Assembly: GCA_007713455.1 (NCBI GenBank) | Contig: VMRT01000020.1 | Location: 1-64,000, forward strand | Length of the DNA: 64,000 nt | Source of the DNA: Pseudomonas sp. | GTDB taxonomy: Bacteria > Pseudomonadota > Gammaproteobacteria > Pseudomonadales > Pseudomonadaceae | Reading direction: 5' to 3' | Shown here: positions 9,036 to 17,229 of the stretch, piece by piece | How the letters are laid out: every line of letters begins with the position of its first letter | How positions within the stretch are numbered: position 1 is the stretch's first letter | Translations under genes and position numbers: made by a program | Notes under the pieces: model-generated | The model's database searches: none | Seen by the model: the letters and a program-made list of their open reading frames with translations, nothing else | Told to the model about the DNA's origin: nothing

Positions 9036-9815
9036 TCAGGCCGATTCCTTCACCGTTTCCGGGCGCAACAACGAGAGGATGTGGCGTTTGTAGTCGTTGA
9101 ACGCGGCGCTGGTCGGGTCGCGTGGCCGCTCCAGCTCGATGGGCAGAAGCTCGCGGATTCGTCCCGGCCGAGCCGACATCACGGCGACGTGGGTGCCCAG
9201 CGCCAGTGACTCATCGATGCCGTGGGTGACGAACACGATGGTGCTCTGGCTTTCGCGCCAGATGCGGATCAGCTCACCGTGCATGTCCATCTTGGTCTGC
9301 TCATCCAGCGCACCGAACGGCTCGTCCATCAGGATCACTTCCGGATTCATCAATAGCGCACGGGCGATACCGACGCGCTGGTTCATGCCGCCGGAAAGCT
9401 CGCTCGGGAAGTGATTCTCGAAGCCTCTCAGGCCCACCATTTCGATGTAGCGCTGAGCCTTTTCGCGCCGGTCGGCCTTGCTGGCGCCGCGCATCTTCAG
9501 GTGGAAGGCGACGTTTTCCCAGACGGACAGCCATGGCATCAGGTTGGCCTGCTGGAACACGACGCCTCGGTCGGCTCCCGGCTCGGTGATGACCTGACCG
9601 CCAACGGTGACGGTACCGGACGACGGCTTGTCGAAGCCAGCGATCATGTTGAGCAGGGTGGACTTGCCGCAGCCGCTCGGACCGAGCAAGCAGAGGAACT
9701 CGTTGCGCTTGACCTGAATGCTGACGTTATCCAACGCGGTGACGACCTGCTTGCGCTGGCTGTCTTCGAACACGCGGGACACGTTGTCGATGGTAATCAG
9801 AGCCATGGTCTTCAT
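9036..9815 (-). CDS. ABC importer ATPase, NitT/TauT (SsuB/TauB) type
   Basis: The 259-residue ATPase powers the importer encoded with it. It shows Walker A GPSGCGKST (45-53), the Q-loop region VVFQQANLMPW, the signature LSGGMNQR, Walker B VILMDEPFGALDEQ and the switch histidine in VFVTHGIDE. The ATG at 9815 overlaps the permease stop as ATGA. The longer frame to 9968 runs back inside the permease gene and carries no family sequence. Confidence 0.92.
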   Translation of the reverse strand: MKTMALITIDNVSRVFEDSQRKQVVTALDNVSIQVKRNEFLCLLGPSGCGKSTLLNMIAGFDKPSSGTVTVGGQVITEPGADRGVVFQQANLMPWLSVWENVAFHLKMRGASKADRREKAQRYIEMVGLRGFENHFPSELSGGMNQRVGIARALLMNPEVILMDEPFGALDEQTKMDMHGELIRIWRESQSTIVFVTHGIDESLALGTHVAVMSARPGRIRELLPIELERPRDPTSAAFNDYKRHILSLLRPETVKESA

Positions 9816-10636
9816 CCTTCCTTCGCTTGCAGGGTGGAGCCGCGCTGCCAGCGCAGGACACGACCGGCGATGTACTTGATTACGTAGTCGCTGAGGAAAC
9901 CGAGCAGGCCGATGCTCACCATCGAGGCGATGACGATGTCGTAGCGCAGGAAGTAGTACGAATCCCACAGAACATAGCCGACCCCACTTTTCACCGCGAC
10001 CATTTCGGCCGTCACGGTGAGCATCCAGGCCGAGCCGATGGCGATGCGCAGACCGGAGAAGATGCTCGGCAAGGCGGCAGGGAACACGATGTGGCGCAGC
10101 AGCTTCGACGGCGTGCCGCCAGTCATGGCGCCGGCGCGCAGCAGGTTGCGGTCGCAGGTCTTCACGCCGTGAATGGTGCTGAGCAATACCGGGAAGAACG
10201 AGCCCATGAACACCAGGAAGATGGCAGGCTTGTCGGCGATGCCGAACCAGATGATCGCCAGCGGGATCCAGGACACCGGTGGGATCGGTCGCAGCGTCTG
10301 CAGCGTCGGCTCGATCAGCGCTTCGACCTGGCGCGACCAGCCGATGGCCATGCCGATGCCGACGCCCAGTACCGTTGCGATCAGAAACCCGGCGAACACC
10401 CGGCCGGAACTCGCCGCAATATCGGACAGCCAGCGCCCGGAATAGCTCTGGGTGTTGCCGTCCGTGGAGAAGATCCAGTCCGCCCAGGCCAGCATGACCT
10501 GGGACGGGGCCGGCAACAGCGCGGGCGGCAGGATGCCTGAGCGGGAGAAGGTCTCCCAGCCGGCGAGGAGCAGGACCGGCACTATGAAGCGCTCGATCCT
10601 TTTATAGAGGCGTTGCGAGAGTGAAGAAGACATCAC
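9812..10636 (-). CDS. ABC importer permease, NitT/TauT (SsuC/TauC) type
   Basis: The 274-residue inner-membrane protein has about six hydrophobic segments. The family's ATPase-docking loop is visible in DRNLLRAGAMTGGTPSKLLRHIVFPAALPSIFSGL (around residue 170-200, with the EAA-like GAxxGGTP pattern). It pairs with the ATPase that follows and the binding protein that precedes it. Such importers carry small anionic or zwitterionic compounds such as sulfonates, nitrate, pyrimidine precursors and aromatic acids. Confidence 0.9.
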   Translation of the reverse strand: MMSSSLSQRLYKRIERFIVPVLLLAGWETFSRSGILPPALLPAPSQVMLAWADWIFSTDGNTQSYSGRWLSDIAASSGRVFAGFLIATVLGVGIGMAIGWSRQVEALIEPTLQTLRPIPPVSWIPLAIIWFGIADKPAIFLVFMGSFFPVLLSTIHGVKTCDRNLLRAGAMTGGTPSKLLRHIVFPAALPSIFSGLRIAIGSAWMLTVTAEMVAVKSGVGYVLWDSYYFLRYDIVIASMVSIGLLGFLSDYVIKYIAGRVLRWQRGSTLQAKEG

Positions 10637-10646
10637 GGGTCCTGAA

Positions 10647-11687
10647 TCAATAGCCGAGGTCGGTCTTGGACTTGCCGGTCACTTTTTCCAAGAAGCTGTA
10701 GTCGAGGTTCTTCTCGACCGCCTCGGTGACGTCCGTGTTGATGTACTTCAGGTCGCGCATCATCTCGGCGATGGCCACGGCGGACTCGCGGTACATCCTG
10801 TAGTCGGGATACAGGTTGTCGACCGCGCCGGTGGCGATGGCATTGTCGAGGCCTGTGACCTTCTGAATGGTGTCGACGAAGAGCGGTTTGTCGTCGGCCA
10901 TCATCTCGTTGACCTTAACGATGGCGCGTACGGCCTCCTCAACGCCTTTCGGGTTGTTCTTGATCACGTCCGAGCGGGTGACGATCAGGTTGGTCAGTTT
11001 TCCAGCGGCCTGCTCATATGGAAAATCGAAGAATTTGGCGGCCTTCACTTCCCGGATTTGGGTGGCGAACGGATCGACCGACGTGATCAGCTCGACTTCG
11101 CCTCGGCGCAGCGCCTGTACATGGTCGGACGGGTTGGGGATATTGATGAACTGCACATCCTTGTTGATATCGATGCCATGGGTCAGGAACGCGCCTCGCA
11201 TATGGATGTCCTGCGCATTGCCACGGGAAGCCGCGACCCGGAAGGGCTTGCCTTCGTCTTTGTATTGCGCGATCACGCGCTTCAGGCCTTCCCAGTCACC
11301 CGGCTCGACGGCCAGGTCGTTGCCCACGAGAATCTGGGACCCGCCATTGATCTGGCCAGAAATCCCCACGATGTCGAAGCCCTTGTCGAGTGCGGTGGCG
11401 TAGTGCAGATAGGTGACCTGCGCTACATCAATGCTTTTGGAAAGCAGGGCCGTGAGCACGTCGTTGCCGGTGTTGAAAGAGATAGCGTCTAGTTTCACGC
11501 CCGTGGTGTTTTGCGGAGTGAGCGACAGCGGCGTGCAGTGGGCGCACTTGGCGTAGCCCAGCTTGATCGGTTCGGCTTCCTGCGCTTGGCTCAGAGCAGG
11601 GGACAGGGCGGCAGTAAACATCAATGGCGCCAGCAGGGCGCCGGCAGCGCGCTTGAGTACAGCATAGGACGAGCGGATGGGTCGCAT
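10647..11687 (-). CDS. ABC importer periplasmic substrate-binding protein, NitT/TauT type
   Basis: The 346-residue protein has a signal peptide ending near residue 36 (ALSPALSQAQEA) and the TauA/SsuA-like pattern: IKLGY at the N-terminus, NDVLTALLSKSIDVAQV, and later GEVELITSVDPFATQIREVKA. It delivers the operon's substrate to the permease. An unusual feature is a CxxC pair, C48 and C51 (KCAHCTP), right where relatives begin the ligand cleft. It could form a disulfide or bind metal. It is the first gene of the minus-strand operon and faces the GntR regulator across about 350 bp. Confidence 0.9.
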   Translation of the reverse strand: MRPIRSSYAVLKRAAGALLAPLMFTAALSPALSQAQEAEPIKLGYAKCAHCTPLSLTPQNTTGVKLDAISFNTGNDVLTALLSKSIDVAQVTYLHYATALDKGFDIVGISGQINGGSQILVGNDLAVEPGDWEGLKRVIAQYKDEGKPFRVAASRGNAQDIHMRGAFLTHGIDINKDVQFINIPNPSDHVQALRRGEVELITSVDPFATQIREVKAAKFFDFPYEQAAGKLTNLIVTRSDVIKNNPKGVEEAVRAIVKVNEMMADDKPLFVDTIQKVTGLDNAIATGAVDNLYPDYRMYRESAVAIAEMMRDLKYINTDVTEAVEKNLDYSFLEKVTGKSKTDLGY

Positions 11688-12039
11688 GTCGAGGCTCCGT
11701 GATTGTCACAAAAATTATGTCTCGTTGTGGCAAAACGTTTGCAACCGCCATGCCACCATTGTGGAAACTTCCGGGTCAGGCTTGGCACGGACCATTCGCG
11801 ATCTTGCTGCAGCGCCGGTATTCAGGGCATTGCGGCACGTCGATATATGTTCTCGACCGCTGCGATCTGGCTGGCTGGGAGACGTACATGTGAGGTGAAG
11901 CGCTGACACCTCATGCGCGATGAAGGTGCAAGTTGCAGAGAAATGTTCTCCAGCGGTGCAAGTTTGCACAATTACTCAATTTTTTGTGACAATCCTCTTC
12001 GCCGATGTAACAGGCGAAGGGCAGGTGCAAGGAATCGAT
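11688..12039. other. Divergent control region between the two catabolic transcription units
   Basis: These 352 bases separate the binding-protein gene from the GntR gene and must hold both promoters. I see no gene. Several short frames cross it but lack family resemblance or good ribosome-binding sites. A run near 11975-12000 (ACTCAATTTTTTGTGACAATC) is AT-rich and is a plausible promoter/operator area for the regulator, but no clear GntR palindrome can be named by eye. Confidence 0.4.
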
Positions 12040-12768
12040 GTGTTGACCGAGAAAGAACCTTCACGCTCGCGCAAAGCGCGCAGCGCCGGACAGATACTGG
12101 GAACGAATGACAAACTGGACGCAATATACGAGCGAATCCTGGCTGCCGTGATGGAGCACCGCCTGATTCCCGGAACCAAGCTAGTCGAGGAGAAGCTCGC
12201 CAGCGTGTTCCACGTGAATCGGACCCGGATCCGCGAGGTGCTGTCCCGGCTGGCCTATGAAGGGGTGGTGACCACCATTCCGAACCGTGGCGCCTTTGTT
12301 GCCAGCCCGTCGGTGGAAGAGGCCCGGCACATCTTTCAGGCGCGCCGAATCATGGAGCCAGCGCTGATTCGCAGCCTGGTAGACAAGGGCACCGACGAGG
12401 ACTTCCAGAAGCTGCATGCACATGTCGCCGAAGAGCGCGACGCCAGGGAGCGCGGTGACAAGCGCGCAGTGATCAGACTATCTGGAGAGTTCCACTTGCT
12501 GATCGCCGAAATGGTCGCCAGCCCACCGCTGATCAAACTGATGCGTGAACTGTCATCGTTGACTTGCCTGATCATCCTGCTCTACGACTCGCCCAACGTC
12601 CCGGCCTGCCCGAACCATGAGCACACCGACATCATCGCGGCGATGGAAGAAGGCAATATTGAGAAAGCCATTGCGCTGATGATCGGACACCTCGATCACA
12701 TCGAGGCCACGCTAGATCTTTCGCTGCCCGAGGACACCGAAGTGGACCTCGAAGCGATATTCGGTTGA
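12040..12768 (+). CDS. GntR-family regulator, FCD subfamily
   Basis: The protein has about 242 residues. An N-terminal winged helix (LDAIYERILAAVMEHRLIPGTKLVEEKLA, VNRTRIREVLSRLAYEGVV) is followed by an all-helical FCD ligand domain containing metal-binding-type histidines (SGEFHLLIAEM, CPNHEHTDIIAAM). These proteins usually repress catabolic genes until a pathway acid or intermediate binds. The GTG at 12040 is preferred: it has AAGGA seven bases before it, and the family match starts soon after. The frame extends back to 11920, but that leader is not family-like. It is followed after four bases by the amidase gene. Confidence 0.85.
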   Translation: MLTEKEPSRSRKARSAGQILGTNDKLDAIYERILAAVMEHRLIPGTKLVEEKLASVFHVNRTRIREVLSRLAYEGVVTTIPNRGAFVASPSVEEARHIFQARRIMEPALIRSLVDKGTDEDFQKLHAHVAEERDARERGDKRAVIRLSGEFHLLIAEMVASPPLIKLMRELSSLTCLIILLYDSPNVPACPNHEHTDIIAAMEEGNIEKAIALMIGHLDHIEATLDLSLPEDTEVDLEAIFG

Positions 12769-12772
12769 GCCG

Positions 12773-14191
12773 GTGAGCACGCCAAGCGCATTGAAACTGG
12801 CGGCGCGGGTCCGCTCCGGCGAGACTCGCGCCGTCGCGATTGCCGAGCGCCAACTGGCGCGGATCGCTGCGTTGAATCCGTCACTTAACGCACTTGTGCA
12901 AGTGGATGCCACAGACGTACGGCTCCAAGCAGCGCTTATCGACGCGCGCTGCGCCGCTGGTGAAGATCTGCGGCTTGCCGGCGTTCCGGTCACTATCAAG
13001 GATAATCTGTGGCTGCAAGGGCAGATCAGCACCTGTGGGTCCTGGCTCTACCGCAACCACCGTGCGCCGCGTGACAGCTGGGCCGTTGCCCGCCTGCGGC
13101 AGGCCGGCGCCCTGCTGGTGGGCGTGAGCAACTGTTCGGAATTCGCCTGCAAGGGGGTGACCGACAACCGCGTATATGGCGCGACCTGCAACCCTTGGGA
13201 CCTGAACCGCACGCCTGGCGGCTCATCCGGTGGCGCCGCCGCAGCAGTGGCCGCCGGACTGGGAATGTTAGCCCTGGCCACCGACGCCGGTGGCTCCTCG
13301 CGTCGGCCCGCGGCGCACTGCGGTGTCGTGGGTTTCAAACCGAGCGCTGGCCGGATCGCCGATCCCTGGGGCTTTCCCGTCATCGGGCGCGAACTGAATG
13401 TGATCGCCCAATTGGGGCGACGTGTCACCGACGTCTCACTGATGCTCGACGTGCTCACCGGCGTGCACTCGGCGGACCGCTACTCCACGCCCATGCCAAC
13501 GGTGGCGGCCCGCCCGCTCGAGACCTTGCGCATCGGTTACAGTCTCGACCTTGGGCTGGGCTATACCGTCGATGCGGATGTTGCCGCGCTGTTCGAGCAG
13601 ACGGTGAGTCGATTGCAATCGGCCGGCCTGCAGGTACGGCCGTTCACGCCCCGCTGGCCGCAGGGGTTGCTCGCCGCCCCTCTGTTGGAAACGCAGCATG
13701 CGGAACTCGCCGCGCATTTCGGTGAGGCTTACCGCGCCGATCCGACCCGCTTCGATCCGGCCATCGCCGAGCAGATCGAAGCCGGCTTCGCGGTACCTGC
13801 GACGCGGATGGTGGCGTTGGCCGCGCTGCGGGACGCCATCGTCCGCAACACGGCGACCCTATTCGAAACGGTGGACCTGCTGTTGTGCCCGACCGTCCCG
13901 GTCGAGCCCTGGTCACTAGATGTGCTCGGGCCTCCGACCATTGGCGGCCGGCCGACCGGCCCGCGTGATCATGCGGTCTTCACTCCGCTCTTCAACCAGG
14001 CTGGCGTTCCGGCCCTTTCGGTCCCCTGTGGGTTTGGCGCGCAGGGATTGCCGCTGGGGTTGCAGATCGTAGGGCCACGCTTTCACGATGACGACGTGCT
14101 CCGCCTGGGAGCGTTCGTCGAGGACACACTAGCCCTGGAAATGGCACCCCTCGGCTTCTCCCAGATGCCCGACACGTTGGAGCAGGCATGA
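12773..14191 (+). CDS. Amidase signature family hydrolase
   Basis: The 472-residue amidase uses the Ser-cisSer-Lys triad. K76 (GVPVTIKDN), S151 in GGSSGG and S175 in TDAGGSSRRPA are all present with the usual spacing of 24 between the serines. The family hydrolyses amides, including carbamoyl and maleamate-type compounds, in the cytoplasm. The start is GTG, four bases after the regulator stop, and the end overlaps the next gene by four bases (ATGA). With the ring-opening hydantoinase in the opposite operon it could remove the amide or carbamoyl group of the opened product; that assignment is inference. Confidence 0.88.
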   Translation: MSTPSALKLAARVRSGETRAVAIAERQLARIAALNPSLNALVQVDATDVRLQAALIDARCAAGEDLRLAGVPVTIKDNLWLQGQISTCGSWLYRNHRAPRDSWAVARLRQAGALLVGVSNCSEFACKGVTDNRVYGATCNPWDLNRTPGGSSGGAAAAVAAGLGMLALATDAGGSSRRPAAHCGVVGFKPSAGRIADPWGFPVIGRELNVIAQLGRRVTDVSLMLDVLTGVHSADRYSTPMPTVAARPLETLRIGYSLDLGLGYTVDADVAALFEQTVSRLQSAGLQVRPFTPRWPQGLLAAPLLETQHAELAAHFGEAYRADPTRFDPAIAEQIEAGFAVPATRMVALAALRDAIVRNTATLFETVDLLLCPTVPVEPWSLDVLGPPTIGGRPTGPRDHAVFTPLFNQAGVPALSVPCGFGAQGLPLGLQIVGPRFHDDDVLRLGAFVEDTLALEMAPLGFSQMPDTLEQA

Positions 14192-14937
14192 AACTGTTGA
14201 TCGTCAATCCGAACATTTCCCGGAGCGTCACAGATCTGATCGAGGCGGAAGCCCGGCGCGTAGCGGCCCCCGACACGGTGATTACGATGGCTACGGCCGC
14301 TGCCGGCGTGGCCTACATCGAGACGCGCTTCGAAGCCCTACTAGGGGCGCACGCCGTGGCCACCATCGCCGGTGAGCGGCTTGGCGAATACGATGCCTTG
14401 CTCGTCGCGGCCTTTGGCGATCCAGGCCTGCAGGCGCTGAAGGAGGCGCTGGACGTACCCGTCGTCGGGATGACCGAGGCGGCCCTGATGACGGCGGCCC
14501 AGCTTGGCCAGCGCATCGGCATCATCGCCATCTCCCACCGCATCACCGCGTGGTACCGCGAGTGCGTCGACCAGTACGGGCTGTTGTCACGCCTGGCATG
14601 CATCCGCCACCTGAACGATCCCCTAAGCGATCCAGGGACCGTCCAAGTCGACCATGCCGCCCGTTTGCTAGAACTCTGCAGGCAGGCAGTCTCGGAGGAC
14701 GGTGCAGACGTGCTGATCCTAGCGGGCGCGCCCCTGGCGGGTTTGGCACGTAGTCTGGTCGGCCAGTTGCCGGTTCCTGTCGTAGATGGGGTATCGAGCG
14801 GGGTCTGCCAAGCTGAATTACTCGTGCGGTTGAAGCCTGGCATTGCTAGGCAAGGGAGCTTCGCGCGCCAGCCGATTAAGGATAATGCTGGCCTGCAATC
14901 GGCGATCGTTACCTTATTGAACTATCAGAACGCCTGA
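14188..14937 (+). CDS. Hydantoin racemase-like protein lacking both catalytic cysteines
   Basis: The 249-residue protein is clearly of the Asp/Glu/hydantoin racemase family, with MKLLIVNPNIS at the start and VAAFGDPGL in the middle. In hydantoin racemases the first catalytic cysteine precedes the aromatic-GDPG motif and the second lies in LGCAG. Here those positions are A75 (AAFGDPG) and, by my alignment, G180 (LILAGAPLAG). Without either thiol the standard two-base proton exchange is not possible. It may be a lyase or decarboxylase with other residues, or a binding protein. It is translationally coupled to the amidase. Confidence 0.8.
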   Translation: MKLLIVNPNISRSVTDLIEAEARRVAAPDTVITMATAAAGVAYIETRFEALLGAHAVATIAGERLGEYDALLVAAFGDPGLQALKEALDVPVVGMTEAALMTAAQLGQRIGIIAISHRITAWYRECVDQYGLLSRLACIRHLNDPLSDPGTVQVDHAARLLELCRQAVSEDGADVLILAGAPLAGLARSLVGQLPVPVVDGVSSGVCQAELLVRLKPGIARQGSFARQPIKDNAGLQSAIVTLLNYQNA

Positions 14938-14980
14938 TCTGGGCTGTGGTTCGCTTCCCTTGAAGAGCTGCTGGTCACGA

Positions 14981-14996
14981 CCGGCCAGAAGCGGCC
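14981..14996. repeat. Palindromic intergenic repeat, single arm (copy 2)
   Basis: CCGGCCAGAAGCGGCC matches the right arm of copy 1 (TCGGCCAGAAGCAGCC) at 14 of 16 positions. The left arm is absent, so this is a half copy directly downstream of the racemase-like gene. Confidence 0.5.
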
Positions 14997-15385
14997 GGCG
15001 GCTTCGTAAATAAATCTGCCCCCTTTTCGGGTTCATGAAGTCCAGGCGTGCCTGGACTTCGTCATTGATCACTCCGCCTAACTGGTCGTACTGGCCGTGG
15101 GTTGCCCACGTCAGGAACTTATCGGACGGCTCATCCAGGCCGATGGCCGAGCGCGAGGGGTGGGGCACTGCGTGGGCGCCTCCATCGATTTTTCTCCGGC
15201 AAGGTCAGGCGAGCGGCGAGATGGATGGACCGCATGGCTACGCCGCATGTGCACTGAACCCCGGCGCCTGGCCAAGCGCTACGCTAAAGATGCGGTGTGA
15301 CTGGTGCCTATCCTGTATTGGCAGTTTCGGTAATGCTGGAGCTCGACGGGCATCGGCTAAGAAAATTCGTTGTCGTCGAAAGGGG

Positions 15386-15475
15386 GCGCTTCTGGGCGGT
15401 TACGACTGTTCTTGGAAGGCGGCTATCGGCTTATAGCTGCCTTTCGCGAAGGTAAGGTAACGGCCAGAAGCAGAC
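15386..15475. repeat. Palindromic intergenic repeat (copy 3, imperfect)
   Basis: The left arm GCGCTTCTGGGCGGTTA (15386-15402) and right arm TAACGGCCAGAAGC (15458-15471) form an imperfect inverted repeat. Inner GGCAGC/GCTGCC-like sequence (GGCGGCTATCGGC...AGCTGCC) lies between them. It is the same family as the copy at 2830-2887. Confidence 0.55.
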
Positions 15476-15784
15476 GTTTAGAGCAGGAAAATGAATCTGT
15501 CTCCTTTGGGTCCAGGTTGGCAACGGTGTCTTGTCTTCCATTGGGCGAGCCCGTGGTTTCCTAATCCGTTTGGCTTCCCCAGCAGGCCAGCGGTGTCGGA
15601 GTGCTTGGCGACTTGAGGTGTACGACCTGGCCGTGCATTACGGTGCGGGGCGCTGTTCAGTTAAGCGGAACGGCCTTACGGTGCTCAAATCCTTAAGTTA
15701 ACATCCAGCCAACAAGCGCGTGCAGCGCCTGGATCTGGCTGGAATAATTGGCTCAGCTGGTTGAAGCGACCAGTACTGCAATAA

Positions 15785-16453
15785 TTATAGCTGTGGGCTA
15801 TTTTTCAATCGATTCTCGATTTCTGACTTTATTTTATGCCCCTGGCCCTGAGTAAGCTCAACCATTGTGCGCCGAAAGTTGGCTCCGCCGTTTGTAATAT
15901 CTTTGAATTCTTTAGCAGAAATAGCCTTGAACCCAACCCTGAAATCTTCAAGTGCTTTTGAATACTTGTCTTCTGGGGTTCCAGCATAGTCATGCTTTTC
16001 AAGCTCTCCAGAAACAATGCCAGATGCAACGACCCCTACACCACTTTGATATAGATAGACCGTGTCTCCCTTGGAAAGCTGACAAATGTACTCCTTCCAA
16101 CCTTTACAAAAAGCCGCAGCTTCCTGGTTTTTTAACATGCTGAAATGAGCTTGTTTGTCGCGATTATAATTGGTATTGAGCATGAAATGCTTACGGTTAA
16201 GGAAGTCGCTAGGATCCCTCTCTTCAGGCTGAGAAGGATTCGAATACCTCTCTTCAAGGAGGGCATTTGTCTCTTTGATCCCTGCCTTGATGAATTCTAA
16301 GAGCAGATAGCTTTTTGATCTGTCGAGCGTTAGCGATAGCTCGTCCAGTTGGTTGCTGACGTTGGTGGGAAGCCTGATGGATACAGGTGTGGTCACCGTT
16401 TCGTCCATTTGATCGAAAATGGATTTTTCGAGCGTCTCTTTGATCAAGCTCAT
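15785..16453 (-). CDS. Ribbon-helix-helix protein with PUA/EVE-like C-terminal domain
   Basis: The protein has 222 residues. Residues about 22-60 (PVSIRLPTNVSNQLDELS, RSKSYLLLEFIKAGI) form a ribbon-helix-helix DNA-binding domain like those of antitoxins and CopG-type repressors. From about residue 90 to 205 it reads like an EVE/PUA-related fold: a Trp-containing helix (CKGWKEYICQL), then KGDTVYLYQSGVGVVASGIV, in which a GD-x-V-x-LY strand leads to a glycine-rich turn and an ASG strand. Such domains read modified nucleotides or bases. I do not know this exact fusion. Base composition is AT-richer than the surroundings, which suggests transfer. Repeated GCTACA boxes before the start may be its own operator. 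Confidence 0.75.
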   Translation of the reverse strand: MSLIKETLEKSIFDQMDETVTTPVSIRLPTNVSNQLDELSLTLDRSKSYLLLEFIKAGIKETNALLEERYSNPSQPEERDPSDFLNRKHFMLNTNYNRDKQAHFSMLKNQEAAAFCKGWKEYICQLSKGDTVYLYQSGVGVVASGIVSGELEKHDYAGTPEDKYSKALEDFRVGFKAISAKEFKDITNGGANFRRTMVELTQGQGHKIKSEIENRLKNSPQL

Positions 16454-16482
16454 TGTGTCAGCCTCTGTAGTCGAAATGTGTG

Positions 16483-16510
16483 GCTACAGTACACAAGCTA
16501 CATAATGTAG
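16483..16510 (-). promoter_or_regulatory. Possible RHH auto-operator
   Basis: GCTACA occurs at 16483-16488 and 16497-16502, 14 bases apart start to start, with the inverted half TGTAG at 16506-16510. The block lies 30-57 bases upstream of the RHH gene and overlaps a plausible minus-strand -10 (TACATTAT). Directly repeated short half-sites are typical RHH targets; the assignment is inference. Confidence 0.35.
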
Positions 16511-16694
16511 TAAACAAAAATCTGATTACGCTCCCCTTTCTCTACCCTTGCACCTGGCCTTCAGAAATCCAGTGGCAGAACGCCACGCTATGAGGATCGC
16601 CTTGCTCAGAGAATTCCGAAACCTGCAGCGCGAAGCAGATTCGCGCCGAAGCCGGCCTGGGACGTTGGCGGAGCTGCCACCTGCTGTTATAAAT

Positions 16695-16712
16695 TAACGA
16701 TAAAATACGTTA
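16695..16712. promoter_or_regulatory. Palindrome upstream of the ArsR regulator
   Basis: TAACGATAAAATACGTTA is a dyad with TAACG/CGTTA arms and an AT-only centre, about 140 bases before the ArsR-family gene, a plausible operator. Almost the same sequence (TAACGATAAAATAGGTTA) occurs at 33580-33597 next to a broken arsenic-type BASS transporter gene. Confidence 0.45.
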
Positions 16713-16854
16713 TTTTTCCGCTTTAAATTCCTTATTAATCAATCACCTACTGTGGTGATGACGGTATCTGATTCGAGTATCGACCATACGCAGGTTTGAC
16801 GCGCAATCGAGGCGCTTATATTTTATTTCAATAATTCATGAAGTGTTGAATCGT

Positions 16855-17220
16855 ATGGAAGAAAAAGACGCGCTATCGAGTTTCGCCGCGCTCTCTCACA
16901 AGGATCGCCTACGGATTATCCGTATGTTGGTTGTCGCCGGCGCTGATGGTATGGCCGCTGGATCTATCGCCGGTGTACTCGGTGATGCTCCACCTTCAAG
17001 AATCTCCTTCCACCTTAAAGAGCTGGAACACGCTGGACTTGTGCAGGGACGGCGGGATGGGAAGTCGATTATCTATAGCGCCAACTGGCCGGTACTCTCC
17101 AATCTTGTCGCATTCCTAATGCACGACTGCTGCCAGGGTCATTGCGAATATTGCGATAGAGCTATTGCTCTATTCGCGAAATGCGAGGGTCGCCCCACCG
17201 GCCCAATCCGCTGCGACTAG
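16855..17220 (+). CDS. ArsR-family metal(loid)-responsive repressor
   Basis: The 121-residue winged-helix repressor shows ALSHKDRLRIIRML at the start of the DNA-binding domain and the recognition helix in PSRISFHLKELEHAGLV. A C-terminal cysteine cluster, C92, C93, C97 and C100 (DCCQGHCEYC), with C110 and C120 beyond, is the likely As(III)/Sb(III) or soft-metal sensor site, as in ArsR types whose ligands lie outside the DNA-binding helix. The ATG at 16855 fits the family start; GTG 16843 and TTG 16846 are in-frame alternatives. The transporter gene follows after nine bases. Confidence 0.85.
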   Translation: MEEKDALSSFAALSHKDRLRIIRMLVVAGADGMAAGSIAGVLGDAPPSRISFHLKELEHAGLVQGRRDGKSIIYSANWPVLSNLVAFLMHDCCQGHCEYCDRAIALFAKCEGRPTGPIRCD

Positions 17221-17229
17221 GGCTATCTG

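Larger units (their letters stand above)
14938..15784. other. 847-bp gene-free stretch with repeat debris
   Basis: No frame here has convincing coding character. The stretch contains two diverged copies of the palindromic intergenic repeat (listed separately) and AT/GC patches such as AAATAAATCTGCCCCCTTTT (15006-15025), with a similar string near 15492 (GAATCTGTCTCCTTTG). That string resembles the GGGGACAGATTTATT sequence often found beside REP-associated elements in gamma-proteobacteria; read in reverse it gives a short pseudo-protein (DFMNPKRGQIYL). Confidence 0.5.
16454..16842. other. Divergent intergenic region, RHH gene and arsR-like gene
   Basis: These 389 bases hold no gene. They contain the GCTACA boxes next to the RHH gene and, nearer the ArsR gene, an 18-bp dyad listed separately. 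The stretch 16685-16745 is strongly AT-rich and is the likely promoter of the ArsR-transporter pair. Confidence 0.5.

Noticed and set aside
14914-15436. Overlapping frames of 84 to 133 codons on both strands after the racemase-like gene
   Set aside because: They cover repeat arms and a REP-type string, have no coherent protein features, and lack good starts.
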